Source of the DNA: Hypsibius dujardini
Lineage: Eukaryota > Tardigrada > Eutardigrada > Parachela > Hypsibiidae
NCBI GenBank assembly: GCA_001579985.1
Contig: LRSR01011562.1
Span: forward strand, 1-64,000
Length of the DNA stretch: 64,000 nt
Reading direction: 5' to 3'
The notes beneath the pieces were generated by a model. That model saw only the letters and a program-made list of their open reading frames with translations. It did not search any database and was not told the origin of the DNA. Every line of letters starts with the position of its first letter. The first letter of the stretch is position 1. Of the stretch, positions 25,461 to 37,411 are shown in pieces. Both the position numbers and the translations under genes were made by a program.

Positions 25461-25880
25461 TTAAGGTCCTGTCAAGAAAATAGATTTGCTCTGACAATTA
25501 ATGAAAGGAACAAGTATGGGTTTAGCTCTAAAGTCTGCTGGCAAACATAACTGATTGGATCCAGATGTGTCACCGTTGAATCGGTTACCCTTGGAACCAC
25601 CACGGATTGCAGGACGGCCTGTCATATTTGGCGTGTTGGCATTGTTTGTTGAAGGTTTGTCTCTATAAGCTGTGCGAACCAGACAGTTACGAAACATGTT
25701 AACATGCAGGGACAAAGGACCACACCATATAAATTTCTTGTACTTGCAACTCATTGCCGCTAAGGGGAAATTATTAACTCTTTTGGGAAGTTTGTTCTTC
25801 AGTTGAGAGCACTTTGGCAAATTCCAAACTGTGAAAGATAACCAGCACTCATTGATTCCATTACATCCTGCAGGGTGCAA
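25461..25880 (-). CDS. Possible orphan open frame, 139 aa, unconfirmed
   Basis: An uninterrupted frame with regular use of Cys (CNGINECW, PKCSQ, MSCKYK, WCGPL, RNCLV, NQLC) and a Gly/Asn/Thr-rich middle. A second open frame just upstream on the same strand (26143-25916) contains CNGWLTISLTGPG followed by a GTATGT donor and could be an earlier exon, but I could not join the two in phase. No family is recognised, no clear signal peptide is seen, and the flanks have no good splice context. It may be noncoding DNA that is open by chance. Confidence 0.22.
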   Translation of the reverse strand: MHPAGCNGINECWLSFTVWNLPKCSQLKNKLPKRVNNFPLAAMSCKYKKFIWCGPLSLHVNMFRNCLVRTAYRDKPSTNNANTPNMTGRPAIRGGSKGNRFNGDTSGSNQLCLPADFRAKPILVPFINCQSKSIFLTGP

Positions 25881-27063
25881 CTCCTTACTGAAAAGGAGTT
25901 GCCGCTCATTCCGTTTCAGATTACTGTTTTGTAATATCTACTGCAGATGTAGCTAACATAGTCATCAATGTCACAGGAGTATGAAACTACAAAGTATGTA
26001 GGTACCACGTTTGTGACAGTCAACATACCAGGTCCGGTCAATGAGATGGTAAGCCAGCCGTTACAAAGTACCGAACTACTCGGGTTTTGAAAATTGCCGA
26101 TAGGTGGCAGCTTTAGCGCAGGCAGCCAACCGCAAAGCTTCATTTACAGTCGGACCATTCCCCCTCCCATTAACTATGGGCTTTGCACTTATTTTATCTA
26201 CTGTACCGCTGATTCGGATTTAAAAAGTATTATTTAGTGTAATCAGAACTTCGCTACGTGAAACTACGCTGCGGTCAGAGAAGTGATCTATCCTCCCGGA
26301 AGAAAGGATTGTACAGTACTATGTACGACAGATACTGTAGCACAAGGTCATTCCGCCTCTCTGTTATCTGGTCCTAGCCACATGGGTTGCCATGAATGAG
26401 TTAGTGGGTGTCCTGTTACACCGTCGCGTAATTGTTTTGGGCCAAGTCTCCTAGCAGGGTTCGAGCAAATGACTTCCTTTTCCCTTGAGCGGCCACAGCA
26501 TGAGGAAAAGATGATTGCGACAGCTGTGCGTGCTTGCGTTCCTCAAAATGTTCACTACGCCACACTATACTCATACTCAATACTCATCGCTAATACCGGT
26601 ACCCGATATCGTTACACAGTACAGACCGTCCCATAACCGTACGATTACCACAGAGGAAGTCCCGTTGGGCGTTGTTGTGGTTATGGACCTCTTAACGGGC
26701 GGACTCCAACGTACTAGTACACTGCAGATGTAATAAGACAAGCGTACGCCTAGTTGGAAGCATTATCCCGCTTTTGCAGAGAAAAATATGGCAAAAGTGT
26801 AATACCTAATGTATATTATGGCTCATAAAAGCAATGTCCTGGTATCGTCCTGGCTATATAGCGAGCGAAGCACTATAACTGAGGGACGCCCGAGAGGAGC
26901 GCGGGTAATCAAGGAGAGTGCTGAAATTTGGCTCGTATGATTGATCACAAAGGCCTCTGACGGTGGACACATCCATCCCCAAAAGAAGGGAACGCACTGA
27001 ATCATGCACATAACGTGATAGCAACTATCATTGATGGCCGGAATAAAGCTCACATCATCTCTC

Positions 27064-27102
<39 letters not shown>
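27064..27102. repeat. (CT)n microsatellite
   Basis: Pure CT dinucleotide run of nearly 20 units. Confidence 0.95.
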
Positions 27103-27104
<2 letters not shown>

Positions 27105-28521
27105 CAGAAATGAGAAAGAAAAACGAAAGAATGAATGAAAAGAGCAAGGCGAAGCATCACTTTTTCAAGCTCTACTTGATATCTTTTCATCCCGCCAAAT
27201 GGGACATGCAACGTGTTGTGCCGTGTTCCCCCTGTCTCTTCAGGAGAAAGTTCTCTCCTTTTCTACTCAAGAAACAACTTTTTTCAATTTACAACAACTG
27301 AATTCTAAATTATTTACTTGCTTGTAAATATACGTTTTCCCCAAGATTAGTGACGTTACATATTAGAAAAAATACACTATACGACGATGAAATGAGTGAG
27401 AGACTCAAACGTGCAGAAGGTCACACATAGTAAATCTAGCTAAATTAGTTGGACTGGAAAGGGGAACGAGCGTGTGCTGCGCGGCTGCTAACTCTGAAAA
27501 ACAAAAACGGAAGGGGAAAATTGTATTTCGCTGAGATGGGAAAAGGGATTTTATGGGAAGCTGATTTCATCGGCTTACACCGGATATAGAATATTCCCAG
27601 TAAGCTCCTCCATTGTATATGGTATGAATGTGTGAGCCCCATGGAGAGAAAGTCAAGCCGACGCTATATCCACGGCCAATGTAGGATTGGATTGAATAGA
27701 CGGGCATAGTTCTCTCTCGTGATCCCACACAGACCAGGCCGGCTCATATAATGGGAGAAGACTCGCTCGGGGGGGCTTGACGTTGGCTCTTAGCTTAGCT
27801 CAGCTCAGCTCACACCGGTCCCTTCCTGTGCTGGAGGCTTTTTTGTCAAAAGGCCAGGGTATACTATACTAGTATATAGGAGGAGGAGTTGGTGGGCCGA
27901 GCAAATATACTGGACTGTCGAACCCATCGCATCGTCGTGCGAGTATACTGCGATAGTTGTACAACGGCGACGCGACTGCTGTCCGTGCATACAAAACACG
28001 AACCTGTCTGACTGAATCTGCTTTGGCATATTATTTTGTGATTTCATCATGGCATGATGGTGAATGGTCCGCGGGAGGGCACTAACAGTACAGCAGCTAA
28101 GGAAAGCTACTAACCACACCACGTTGTGTAGAGTGAGAGAGAGAGAGCTGTGCACATCCAACCAACAGGATTTGATGACGCAGGCGAACCTACGTACGGA
28201 TACTCTTCCTCCCTGGACCTGCGCCGCCGCCGTCGCCGCCGCCCACACTTCTGTTTGTCATTCGGTCCCGCTGTACTGGTAGAACGCGGCGATTCCCAGC
28301 TTCACCTTTTTCATAATTCATGAAGGACAGACAATTTTTAGGGTCAATTAGACGGATAAATTATGGGAGACTGAAGAGAGCAACGGCGGTGACCTTTATT
28401 CAGTATGGATTTACCGTCTGCGACGCACGACACATCCAACGTATTTTCTATTGCGCTTAGGGCTTGAGTTCTAAGAAATTATCTTCCCAATCAATAATAG
28501 TCTGCACACTGGGGTTAAATC

Positions 28522-31500
28522 ATGTCGGACTTTGTGGAACTTGACTCCTCTTATGGACACGGTGGTCATGGTGGAGGTCGATCCATCAGCCAAGTCGATC
28601 GGATCAAGGAACGTTTGTTATCTACCTCTAAAGACGCTGGCTCGGCTGCAAAGTATCATTTCAAAAGGTAAGAAAGCTCAAACAAAAAGTCCTAAGCTAA
28701 GACTTCAATCTTATTAACATGATATAGGATAAATAAACTCTTTCACTCGCCACAAGAAGTACACTAGAGGCGTGACCTTTCTTTTATCACATGGCAAAAT
28801 TAAAAACTAGCCTACTGAATCATAACGGATTTAGGTTTTTAGTTTGCTGAATGTGCTGAGGCCCATTTTGGCGCCACGGTTATCATAGTTGGAACGGAAC
28901 TTAATTAGCTTGAAACACTTTTAATGACGGGGCATGCAGTTAAACTCAACCGATCCATTGCTTTCTTTCACAAGATGCTGAACTTTTAAGCCGACAATTT
29001 CAGGTGCTTCGTATGAAGTATAGTATCCAGGAGGTTCTGGTGCAATATACCGTAATATCTGTATTAATTACGAAGTGAAACCTAAAAAGATGCATGGATG
29101 ATTTCTCTCTAGTTTAAAACGAGTTGCAGAATATCTTATAAAGTTCTCCTGCTGGTTTTATTTATGACCGTGCTAAGCAGTCAATGAAATGAGCACCACG
29201 GTCTCGACACTAATGCAAGTGGACAGGCAGAATTCGTAAAGCGTGCAATGTCTGGGTTCCGGGTCGATGGGACTGCACATAGTAATATAATCATACACCG
29301 TCGTGTGCCGTGCAGGGGTAATGTGGGCTAATCTTTCGAGAGCGGAAGTAATAGTTCGAAATATGTCCGGTACAGAATCGACAAAATTACCTATCAAGGA
29401 TCATGTGCACCTATTATACAGATTTAACTTCAAGGAAAATTACGCGTTCACACTTTTTCCGAAGTCATGCGCCGAAGTCTTAGCATGTACTCGTACTGTG
29501 TAAAGTTTACGTTCTCAATAAAGTGCGCTAGCTACGGTGGAATGCTCATTCAATTGGAAAGATTAATTTTGGTGATTTCAGGGAAAAGTATGTATAGAGT
29601 AGATAAGAACAAGATACAGAGGATATCAGGCTTTTCCAGACATTCTTGTTGGCTCGATGCTGGAGACAGCGGTGCACTCTTCACACATGCCACGAAGTTA
29701 TTATCCCAAATGTCCGTCTTCGTTAGCGTAAAGTGTCATGCGTGATGATAGACTCTGTGACCAAGACGATAAAAAGGGAATGAACTTTTCGTCCTTCTCT
29801 TATGGGCTACATGTATATTGACCCTTCTGAGACTTATTATTCTTCATCTGATGATCCAATAGAGACTGTGTGGACCTAGTCTGCAACTGCAAATGATTGA
29901 GTCTTCAAGTTGCTTTCAAGGATAGCTTATTAACTGTTCAACTCTCAATGATCATCAACAGTCAGCAAAGCTTGGAACGAGAAGACTGTAATTATGTATA
30001 GTAGTATTGGTAGAGCATTCTTGACCAGCTCCACAAAATAGTTCGCGTTTATTTTGACGGGGAAGACCACAAAGAAAATATTCCGCAATTGGGCGTACCT
30101 GGTCCTTTGACGGAACCAATATGGAAAATAAAGCATTATTTGGGTTATTCGGGTCACTTTGACTTTTTAAGCATCCTGATAAAGGTTGGATGGATATAAC
30201 GAATGAGAATGCTTGGAAATAAATTTGGAAATAGAAGAATAATATTGTCACCTTACTGACGGAATCCCTTCGTGGATGATAATAAAACCCGAGTTTGCAG
30301 GCGCGCACGTCAAGGGGACCGGGGCCGAAAAAAAGCAAATAAAAGAGGATTCTCGGCTGCTGAGGCGAGCAGAGAGGGGCCGGATTTCATTGTGCGAGAG
30401 AATGCGCGCGTGCCCAATTCCGTTTCCGGTGTAAAACAATGCTTGCCGCTCTTTCAACATTCCATCCTCTATATTACACAGCTAAAATTGCATTTTTATT
30501 GAATTTTTGCCTGACTTTTTCCGAAGCGCGTTGCAGAGTGACGCTGCGGAAGAACTAGGAAGGGGCTGGATTCTGCCGCACGCGCGTCTAAACTCCCACC
30601 TCGACTGGACTGGAGCATCATCATAGTAAACATTAAAAAGTCAAAACCTTATTTGACACCCTCCTTTAGTTAACACTTGTTATGGCGTACCACAAAGAGT
30701 AAGCGGAGTAACCGGACCGTGCCAGAGAGAGAGAGAGAGAGAGAGAGATCCATATCAGTTGGTGATCCCGGTGGATCTCTCTCCACTCCTCCTAGGAGAG
30801 TGGAATGGATGATCGGTAAATTGTAGGGGCCGCCATGGAAACAAGCTCTAGTGCCGCTTTCCCGTACTGTACAATAAAATATCGATCGCAAATGCATTTA
30901 GCGCTAATTCAATATTATTCCATCACTCGCGCCGACGCCGTGACTTCCTTCCCCTACAGAGTGCCGGCAATGGAAGGGAGAAGAAGCGACGAACTCTCAC
31001 GTAGAATCTAATTAATCACATGCAAACCACGCTTAATGTGGTAACTTTTAGGCAAATTGACATGACTGACAAACTTATCCTTTATTCTCTGCTCCCACTC
31101 AATTTCCACGCCAACAATGCAATTTTTTTGTACAACACTGGGTATGCCGCCAAGATCAGCGCACCTCCTTGATTCACGCACGATTATAGGAATAAATGCC
31201 CACAATAAAAGACTATTACGGCTCAAGCATTTAAAACGATAAAAAGAAACGTAAAACTCAAGTAGATTAATTAATAATTGTAGAAAGAGCTTTTAATATG
31301 TCCTTTCTACCTACAGGGTATTTGGCAAGGGTCAAGATGAAAAGACTCTGCTGAAAGATGGGGAATATGACCCGGAGGGGGATGAGCCTCTGGAGTATCG
31401 GGGACCCTCGCACATGTTTACGGAGGAGCAGATTGCCCAACAGAAGAGGCTCCTCATTCAGCCGGAATGTCCATACTGTTGCAAATGTTGCAATGTAACC

Positions 31501-33946
31501 AAACGTTATGCAGTGGCTCTCCTCAGCGGACTGGGCTTTCTCATTCTCTTTGGCATTCGATGCAATATGGGCGTAGTAAGTTAGAAACAAAATGGTCAAT
31601 TACCTTGCCATACATTAAGTAATTATTTATATTACTATCAAGGCAATTATTGCTATGGTCAGCAATAGGACAATCAGCACCGTGACGGGAGCTGTCTTGG
31701 TTCGTGACACTCTTCCCTTCAGACTTGTTCTTGAAATGGATTTGTCAAATGTCTTTTTTTTATAGAAGCCCGAGTTTGACTGGGATGCTCAGACGACAGG
31801 GATCGTGGAGAGTTCTTTCTTTTGGGGCTACTTAATTACACAGATACCCGGCGGGTACTTGGCTTCCAAATATCCGGCCAATCGGTAAGCCGGCAAGTGC
31901 AAATTGTGAGTGTCACTGTTATTAATGATTGTTTGTTTTATCCACAATGCAGAGTGTTCGGTTTGGCGATATTTGCTTCGTCCTGCATGAATCTCCTAAT
32001 ACCGGCCGCAGCAAAGATGCACTTTGGTGTGGTGATGATCATCAAAATCCTTCAGGGATTGGTTGAAGTGCGCAAATTATTTCATATTACAGATACACCT
32101 CCTCTCTAGATGGGAAAAATAAATTATCATGACTTGATAATAGGGCGTGACATATCCAGCTTGTCACGGGATCTGGCGTCATTGGGCGCCCCCTTTGGAG
32201 CGGAGTCGGTTGGCCACCATCGCCTTCTGCGGTTCCTACGCGGGTGCAGTCCTCGGATTGCCCCTTTCTGGCATTCTCACCGAATTCGTTGGATGGCAGA
32301 CTTCCTTCTACTTCTACGGTAATGCAACCCATCTGGACATCCTTATTAAAAGTGCGCAATATCAATTTCCGTTCTTTTGCTTAGGGGCTGTTGGTATGCT
32401 TTGGTACATTCTGTGGTACTTTTTCTGCTTTGAAACGCCGGCCACCCATCCAACCATTACCCAGGCTGAACGGATCTACATCGAGGAGAGCATTGGGGAA
32501 GCTGGTCCCGTTAGAGCTGGACCTATGGTGTGTACATCATTGATTAACATAGACTTGATGGTACGGTACTTGAGTTTTTTAATGGTTTCTTAATTGTAGA
32601 CCTTTGCCATGACCCCTTGGAGGAAGTTCTTTACCTCCATGCCGGTTTGGGCCATCATAGTAGCCAATTTCTGTCGCAGTTGGACTTTCTACCTTCTACT
32701 GATAAGTCAACCGCTCTACTTTAACAACGTCTTTGGCTATAAAATATCTGCGGTAAACTGTGATAATAATTTATTTCTTCAACAATTATTTCATATTTAT
32801 AGTGCGCCATGTTTTTAGTCCGGAACCCTGGGAGCGCTGCCGCATTTGTTAATGTCCATCATCGTTCCATTTGGTGGTATGCTGGCAGATTGGTTGCGTC
32901 GACGTTATTGGAGTACCACAACTGTTCGCAAGGTCTTTAACTGTGGTGGTAAGTGTGGTGTATTACCTATTTATTTATTGAAGCAGTAAATTTAAACGGG
33001 CATTCTCTTGACGACAGGATTTGGGGGAGAAGCAATATTCCTATTGGTTGTGGCGTACTCACGGAATCAAGCTGTTGCAATTACCGCCCTCATCGTCGCC
33101 GTCGGTTGCAGCGGATTTGCCATTTCCGGTACGTATTCTAACTCTTACCATTTCCGCCTTTTTTTCTGCGACCTGAACCGCGCATAGTCCAAGTGCAGTA
33201 ATATAACGTTTCCGACAGCATTTCCGACAGCATAAAAGTCACACTTTGTGTATGGAACCTTAAATTAAATTAGGTTTCAATGTAAATCATTTGGATATTG
33301 CACCCCGCTATGCAAGCATCCTGATGGGATTGTCCAATGGCGTCGGAACACTCTCTGGCTTGATCTGTCCGATAGTGACAGAGAGCTTGACCACCCACCA
33401 GGTATGTACGGTACAGGACCATCTGCTTGCTCCTGTTTGGTCGATGATAAAGGGATTTTATTAATTCAGTCGGCGGAAGAGTGGGAAAAGGTTTTTCTAA
33501 TTGCCGCTGTCATTCACATTTGCGGTGTCATCTTTTACGGAATATTTGCCTCGGGGGAAAAGCAACCCTGGGCGGATCCACCAGATGACGAGACAAATGG
33601 CTGGCACCCTAACCCCCAGCAGGGCGCTAGCTACGTCGACCCATCCTTGACTTACTCGAGCGGTAGGCATCTAAGCGGAAGTTGTCATTTTTTTAGACTC
33701 ACATAACAAAGTACCTCATTCCGTTTAGATGCTAAACGTGGAACCTATGGAGCGGTACAAGACAATGGGGGCAACTATCAGGACAACACCCACAGCTATT
33801 ATGCTACGCAGAAGTTTGGTGTCCAAGACCCTCTGGCGGAGGAAGCTGAAACTAACGGCTATGGCAATGGTGCCTGGGCTCGTAGTGATCAGCAGTATCA
33901 GACCAGCAATTATCCCACTAATCGAGCGGGATTCAGAAACTACTAA
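28522..33946 (+). CDS. VGLUT: Vesicular glutamate transporter (SLC17A6/7/8 type), 13 exons, 648 aa
   Basis: Twelve-helix MFS transporter that loads glutamate into synaptic vesicles using membrane potential; marks glutamatergic neurons. Exons: 28522-28667, 31317-31575, 31643-31699, 31766-31884, 31953-32067, 32144-32318, 32385-32527, 32600-32752, 32819-32948, 33018-33128, 33274-33401, 33470-33662, 33729-33946; sum 1947 nt, phases close. Landmarks: [129 protein letters not shown] and [16 protein letters not shown]. The HGIW, FCRSW and SGEKQPWA blocks separate VGLUT from sialin-like SLC17 proteins. The N-terminal domain is long (about 100 residues before TM1) with a CPYCCKCC cluster. Intron 1 is 2.65 kb, far longer than the rest, and a poly(A) signal AATAAA is at 33982. 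Confidence 0.95.
28668..31316 (+). other. Long first intron of VGLUT
   Basis: 2649 bases between exon 1 (phase 2 donor AAAAG|GTAAGA) and exon 2 (CTACAG|GGTATTT). All other introns of this gene are about 60-145 bases. It contains a (GA)n run at 30726-30748 and several open frames without support. A long first intron in a compact genome commonly houses enhancers; none can be identified by eye. Confidence 0.7.
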
Positions 33947-34546
33947 TTGTCGATGCCACTTGATCAAAATGAAATATTAATAATAAATTTATTAGTTTGT
34001 GATGCACTTCTGTTGTAATTGTTTCAAAAGAATTTTATGATGAGGTCCCAAACTGTTCTATCAAATTGTTTGTTGTTTATAGAGATTAAACTTGCAGTAT
34101 CGGTACTGTGTAGACGTCTTACAATTCTTCGGATATTGCGATAAATGAGTGGTTTGACGTACGTAGCCCTCGTATTGAGGCGTGATATGCTATCAAGTTT
34201 TGTTGAGCTTACTTACTCACGCAATATGGTCGAAGCGTCTAATGTGTCAAGGTAGAGTGTTCAGCCGTTGTTGTCATCCTGCGTTGAAAGGGCACGTTGA
34301 ACGGCACAATTGTTATCGGGAGAAAGTGGGTAATCAGAAATGATAGTTGTGTCGCATATGGCATACGATGTTTGAAGAAGAGTCTATAAACTAGCGGTAG
34401 AATTTGATGCGAAACCGACAGTGGAGTTTGCTCGTCACCGAAACACGTTGCCCATAAGGTAGCTCCTCACCTGTAATTTGCCTGTTTGAGGAAAAGTTGG
34501 TCTTTTTTCCTTCTTGGCCACCTGAAAATGGCCACTATCGCCAGTG
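33947..34546. other. VGLUT 3' UTR and intergenic
   Basis: The AATAAA at 33982-33987 lies 36 bases after the stop. The remainder holds nothing recognisable before the next plus-strand gene. Confidence 0.5.
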
Positions 34547-35418
34547 ATGCCCTACCGTGTAGCTGCTCCTGCACCCGTGCAAACAGGGCGCAATGTCAGA
34601 GGCAGTCGGGTACTCGCCGTCATGCAACTCGTTTGCGGACTTATTTTGGCATTGTTGGAGATAATCGGTAAGGATAGCTAGGGCTCTTTCAAGTCCGCTA
34701 ACTAATTAGATGTGTGAATAAGAAGTAGTGAAATGTTAGTCTTAGCATGGGTCTATGGTATATGGACACAATGACCGAAACGGGTGCTGGTCTATGGGGC
34801 GGTGCCGTTTTCATAGCTACGGGCATTGTTGGAATACTCGCCACTCGCCCCAATCCCCTCAATGTCTCCCGTAAGGGCCTATTCATTGGGTTCTTGGGTA
34901 TGTCCGTGTTCAGTAGTGTCCTCAGTGCCGGAATGATTGCCTTTTGCATCATCTCCCTGATTGTCGGTGATAACATATACTATTACACTTACTACAACTC
35001 CTACAACTACAACTCGTATGACTACAACTCCTACAACTATAACTCTGCTGTCTACTGGGGCAACTTCTTCTACCGAAACCGGGATGCCTTCCTGGGCATC
35101 CGCATCCTCAGCCTGCTCATCTACGCGACTCAGTTTGTCTTCTACATAATTACATCGGCCTTTTCTTGTTGCAATGTTTGCACTTCAAAGCAGGCCAATG
35201 CCGCGGTGGTGTATCATGTTCACGGCGGTCAGCCACAACCTCAACAACAGTTCCATGGACCACCGCAGCCGCAGTTCACGACGCTCACACCGGGAAACGT
35301 AAACTATGCCAACATGCAAGGAATGCCTGTCCATTCGCCGCAGTTTCAACCTCCGCCACCGAGCTACGCCCCCGACATGCAGCAGCATTTCAACGAAACT
35401 TCCAAGCGAAGAGGCTAA
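34547..35418 (+). CDS. MS4A/CD20-like four-transmembrane protein with Tyr/Asn-rich loop
   Basis: The main exon, open from 34747 to the stop at 35418, encodes three membrane helices: GAGLWGGAVFIATGIVGILA, FIGFLGMSVFSSVLSAGMIA and RILSLLIYATQFVFYIITSA. The LWGG start of the second helix and the CII run after the third resemble the MS4A family. An upstream exon (34547-34667) starting MPYRVAAPAP contains the matching first helix, VMQLVCGLILALLEII, and ends at a strong GTAAGG donor. Its phase (1) does not fit any AG just before 34747, so the join is unresolved; the gene may instead begin at 34747 or have a tiny exon in between. Between helices 3 and 4 is a run of YN and YNS units (about 25 residues), probably extracellular. 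The tail is Gln/Pro-rich with a PPPPSY motif that could bind WW domains. Confidence 0.7.
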
Positions 35419-35631
35419 TATTCACTCGTTATGCTTTTCAATTAGTGCGAAATGCATCGGTCAATAATTCACTTTTATTTCCATTAAGCGAATAGATACA
35501 GAATGTCAGTTTTACTTTTATACATAACATTGCGGCTATATGGCGCTTGCAGTGTGTGGTTGTGAAGATGACAGGCAAGACTAGAAGGAACGAAAGGGAC
35601 GACGCGCAAGCCGAAACACAACAGATAGCGT

Positions 35632-37356
35632 CTAGGTAGCAAAATAATCAATCTCCAACCAAATCAGCAATGTTCCAGCAAGGTGCGATTGACTGATGTT
35701 TCCGGACTGGTTGTTAGTCGATTCTATTTCCCGGCACCGGGTAACTATCGAAAGTAAAGACCCCATCATGAGACAGGCAGGCAATGACCAACCGTCAGCG
35801 AAATCATTTTCACATACACTGGGTAGGAATTTTGAAAGATCCATTCGCGGAATGTTTTGGCAAGGTAGTCGAGGATTACTGAAACGATCAAAATTAATGC
35901 AAATAACAACTGCAATTCAAGAAGACTCAGTAAGGTATATACGTACACTCCATCGACAGCGTCGAGGAATACGCGCGGTTGAATCTGCTTAATGTTGGTG
36001 TTACTGCAGAAGATGCCCGCTAAGGAGGCCTTCTTGATCTCACCCAATTGAGCTAAAAATGGGAAATCGTTGCACTGGCAAAAGTACAAGTATTTGGAGT
36101 TTCACTTAAGGTACCACTTACCCAGATCAAATTGTCCAGGATTTTCATACCTACAATACAAAGCAGGATTTGAAAGGGCAAACTCATTCTGAAGTCACCG
36201 AGCAGGACAGCAAAGGGATCATTACCAGAAGCGATCCCCCAACCGCCAGTCACGGAACTGTCCAGTCAGAATACACGCAAAGGCCGGGCCCAAAAGCCCA
36301 TCACCGCGATTGACGGGATTTTCACTGATTCCTCCAGCGTAAAAATCCTATAAGATAGTCGAAGTTCTCAGTTAATTCATTCTACTCCGCGGAGATGTGC
36401 CGTTTCAAAATGGGGTTTCTATTTTAGTCACTTACAATGTCATCGACATGTCTGGGAAGGGAAAATGAAGAGAGCATCAGATGGGAAACTTGTACTTGTC
36501 ATAAGAAAAGGCGGCACGGGCACTTACGTGTAGACGCGTGCAAGCGAAGCGATAGCGCGCGGTGTCATCACATCTTCCAGATCTTCAAATGAAGAAAAGT
36601 TTAATTTTAATAGCATCGCAAACAAGATCACTGAAGGTTCGTCTGGTAACTTGCCTTTGAATGAGCGAGCTCGCGGTAAACCGCAAAATTCACGGACATC
36701 GTTATAAGTGGCCAGGCCTGTATATACATGTTGGAAGGGGTAACGGACAAACTCGAACGATCTCTCACTCACTGGCCAAAGTAGCTCCTTCATTTACCAT
36801 GATCACGTCCGCGTTGGATGTTAAGAGAGAAGATATCCAGACCGAATGGCTCGTCCACGGCTTGGAAAAGATGATCCTACATAGATACGTATAACTAGTA
36901 TCAGCCATGTGACTTTCTAGACCGGAGACAGTGCATCAAGCCTTACCGTCATTTCAGTGGTGATTTGATTGTCGAAAGACTGCACGTTCTCATGGCACAG
37001 GCCTTCCGCCAAATTGTCCAACGCGCCTGGTTCGTACATGTAGTAAGGCGTGAAGAAGAATTCGTGAAAGGGTTTAAAGCTCTCGTTGAACGTCCGTTTA
37101 AGTGGGAGCCAGTCTTGGATCAGACTGTGCAATCTGAAAGTAGGTTAATGAAATGATTAATGTAAAATGCAATTTGCACTAGTTCGGTGAATCCTACCGG
37201 TAGGCAGCCGTCGACGTTTCCACCCACGTGCCGGGGTTGACGTTATCGTTATACCCGTTAAAAAAACCATCAGCGACCAGACGAATACTGCAAATAAACA
37301 GACATAAGCCCAGAAGTAGTCTAGCTGTCTGTCTATCTGTGTGTCTGCCTGTCTGC

Positions 37357-37411
<55 letters not shown>

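Larger units (their letters stand above)
24521..28521. other. Intergenic, 4 kb, mostly without recognisable features
   Basis: Contains the upstream region of sulfakinin (-) and of VGLUT (+). Visible items are a (CT)n tract at 27064-27102, a Cys-containing open frame at 25461-25880 (listed separately) and a GCC/CGC-rich patch at about 28217-28250. The last kilobase probably holds the VGLUT promoter. No ordered exon chain was found. Confidence 0.45.

Noticed and set aside
27805-28248. Minus-strand open frame of 147 codons starting MWAAATAAAQ
   Set aside because: Its start is a CGC/GCC-rich patch and the rest lacks any recognisable pattern; it lies in the probable VGLUT promoter.
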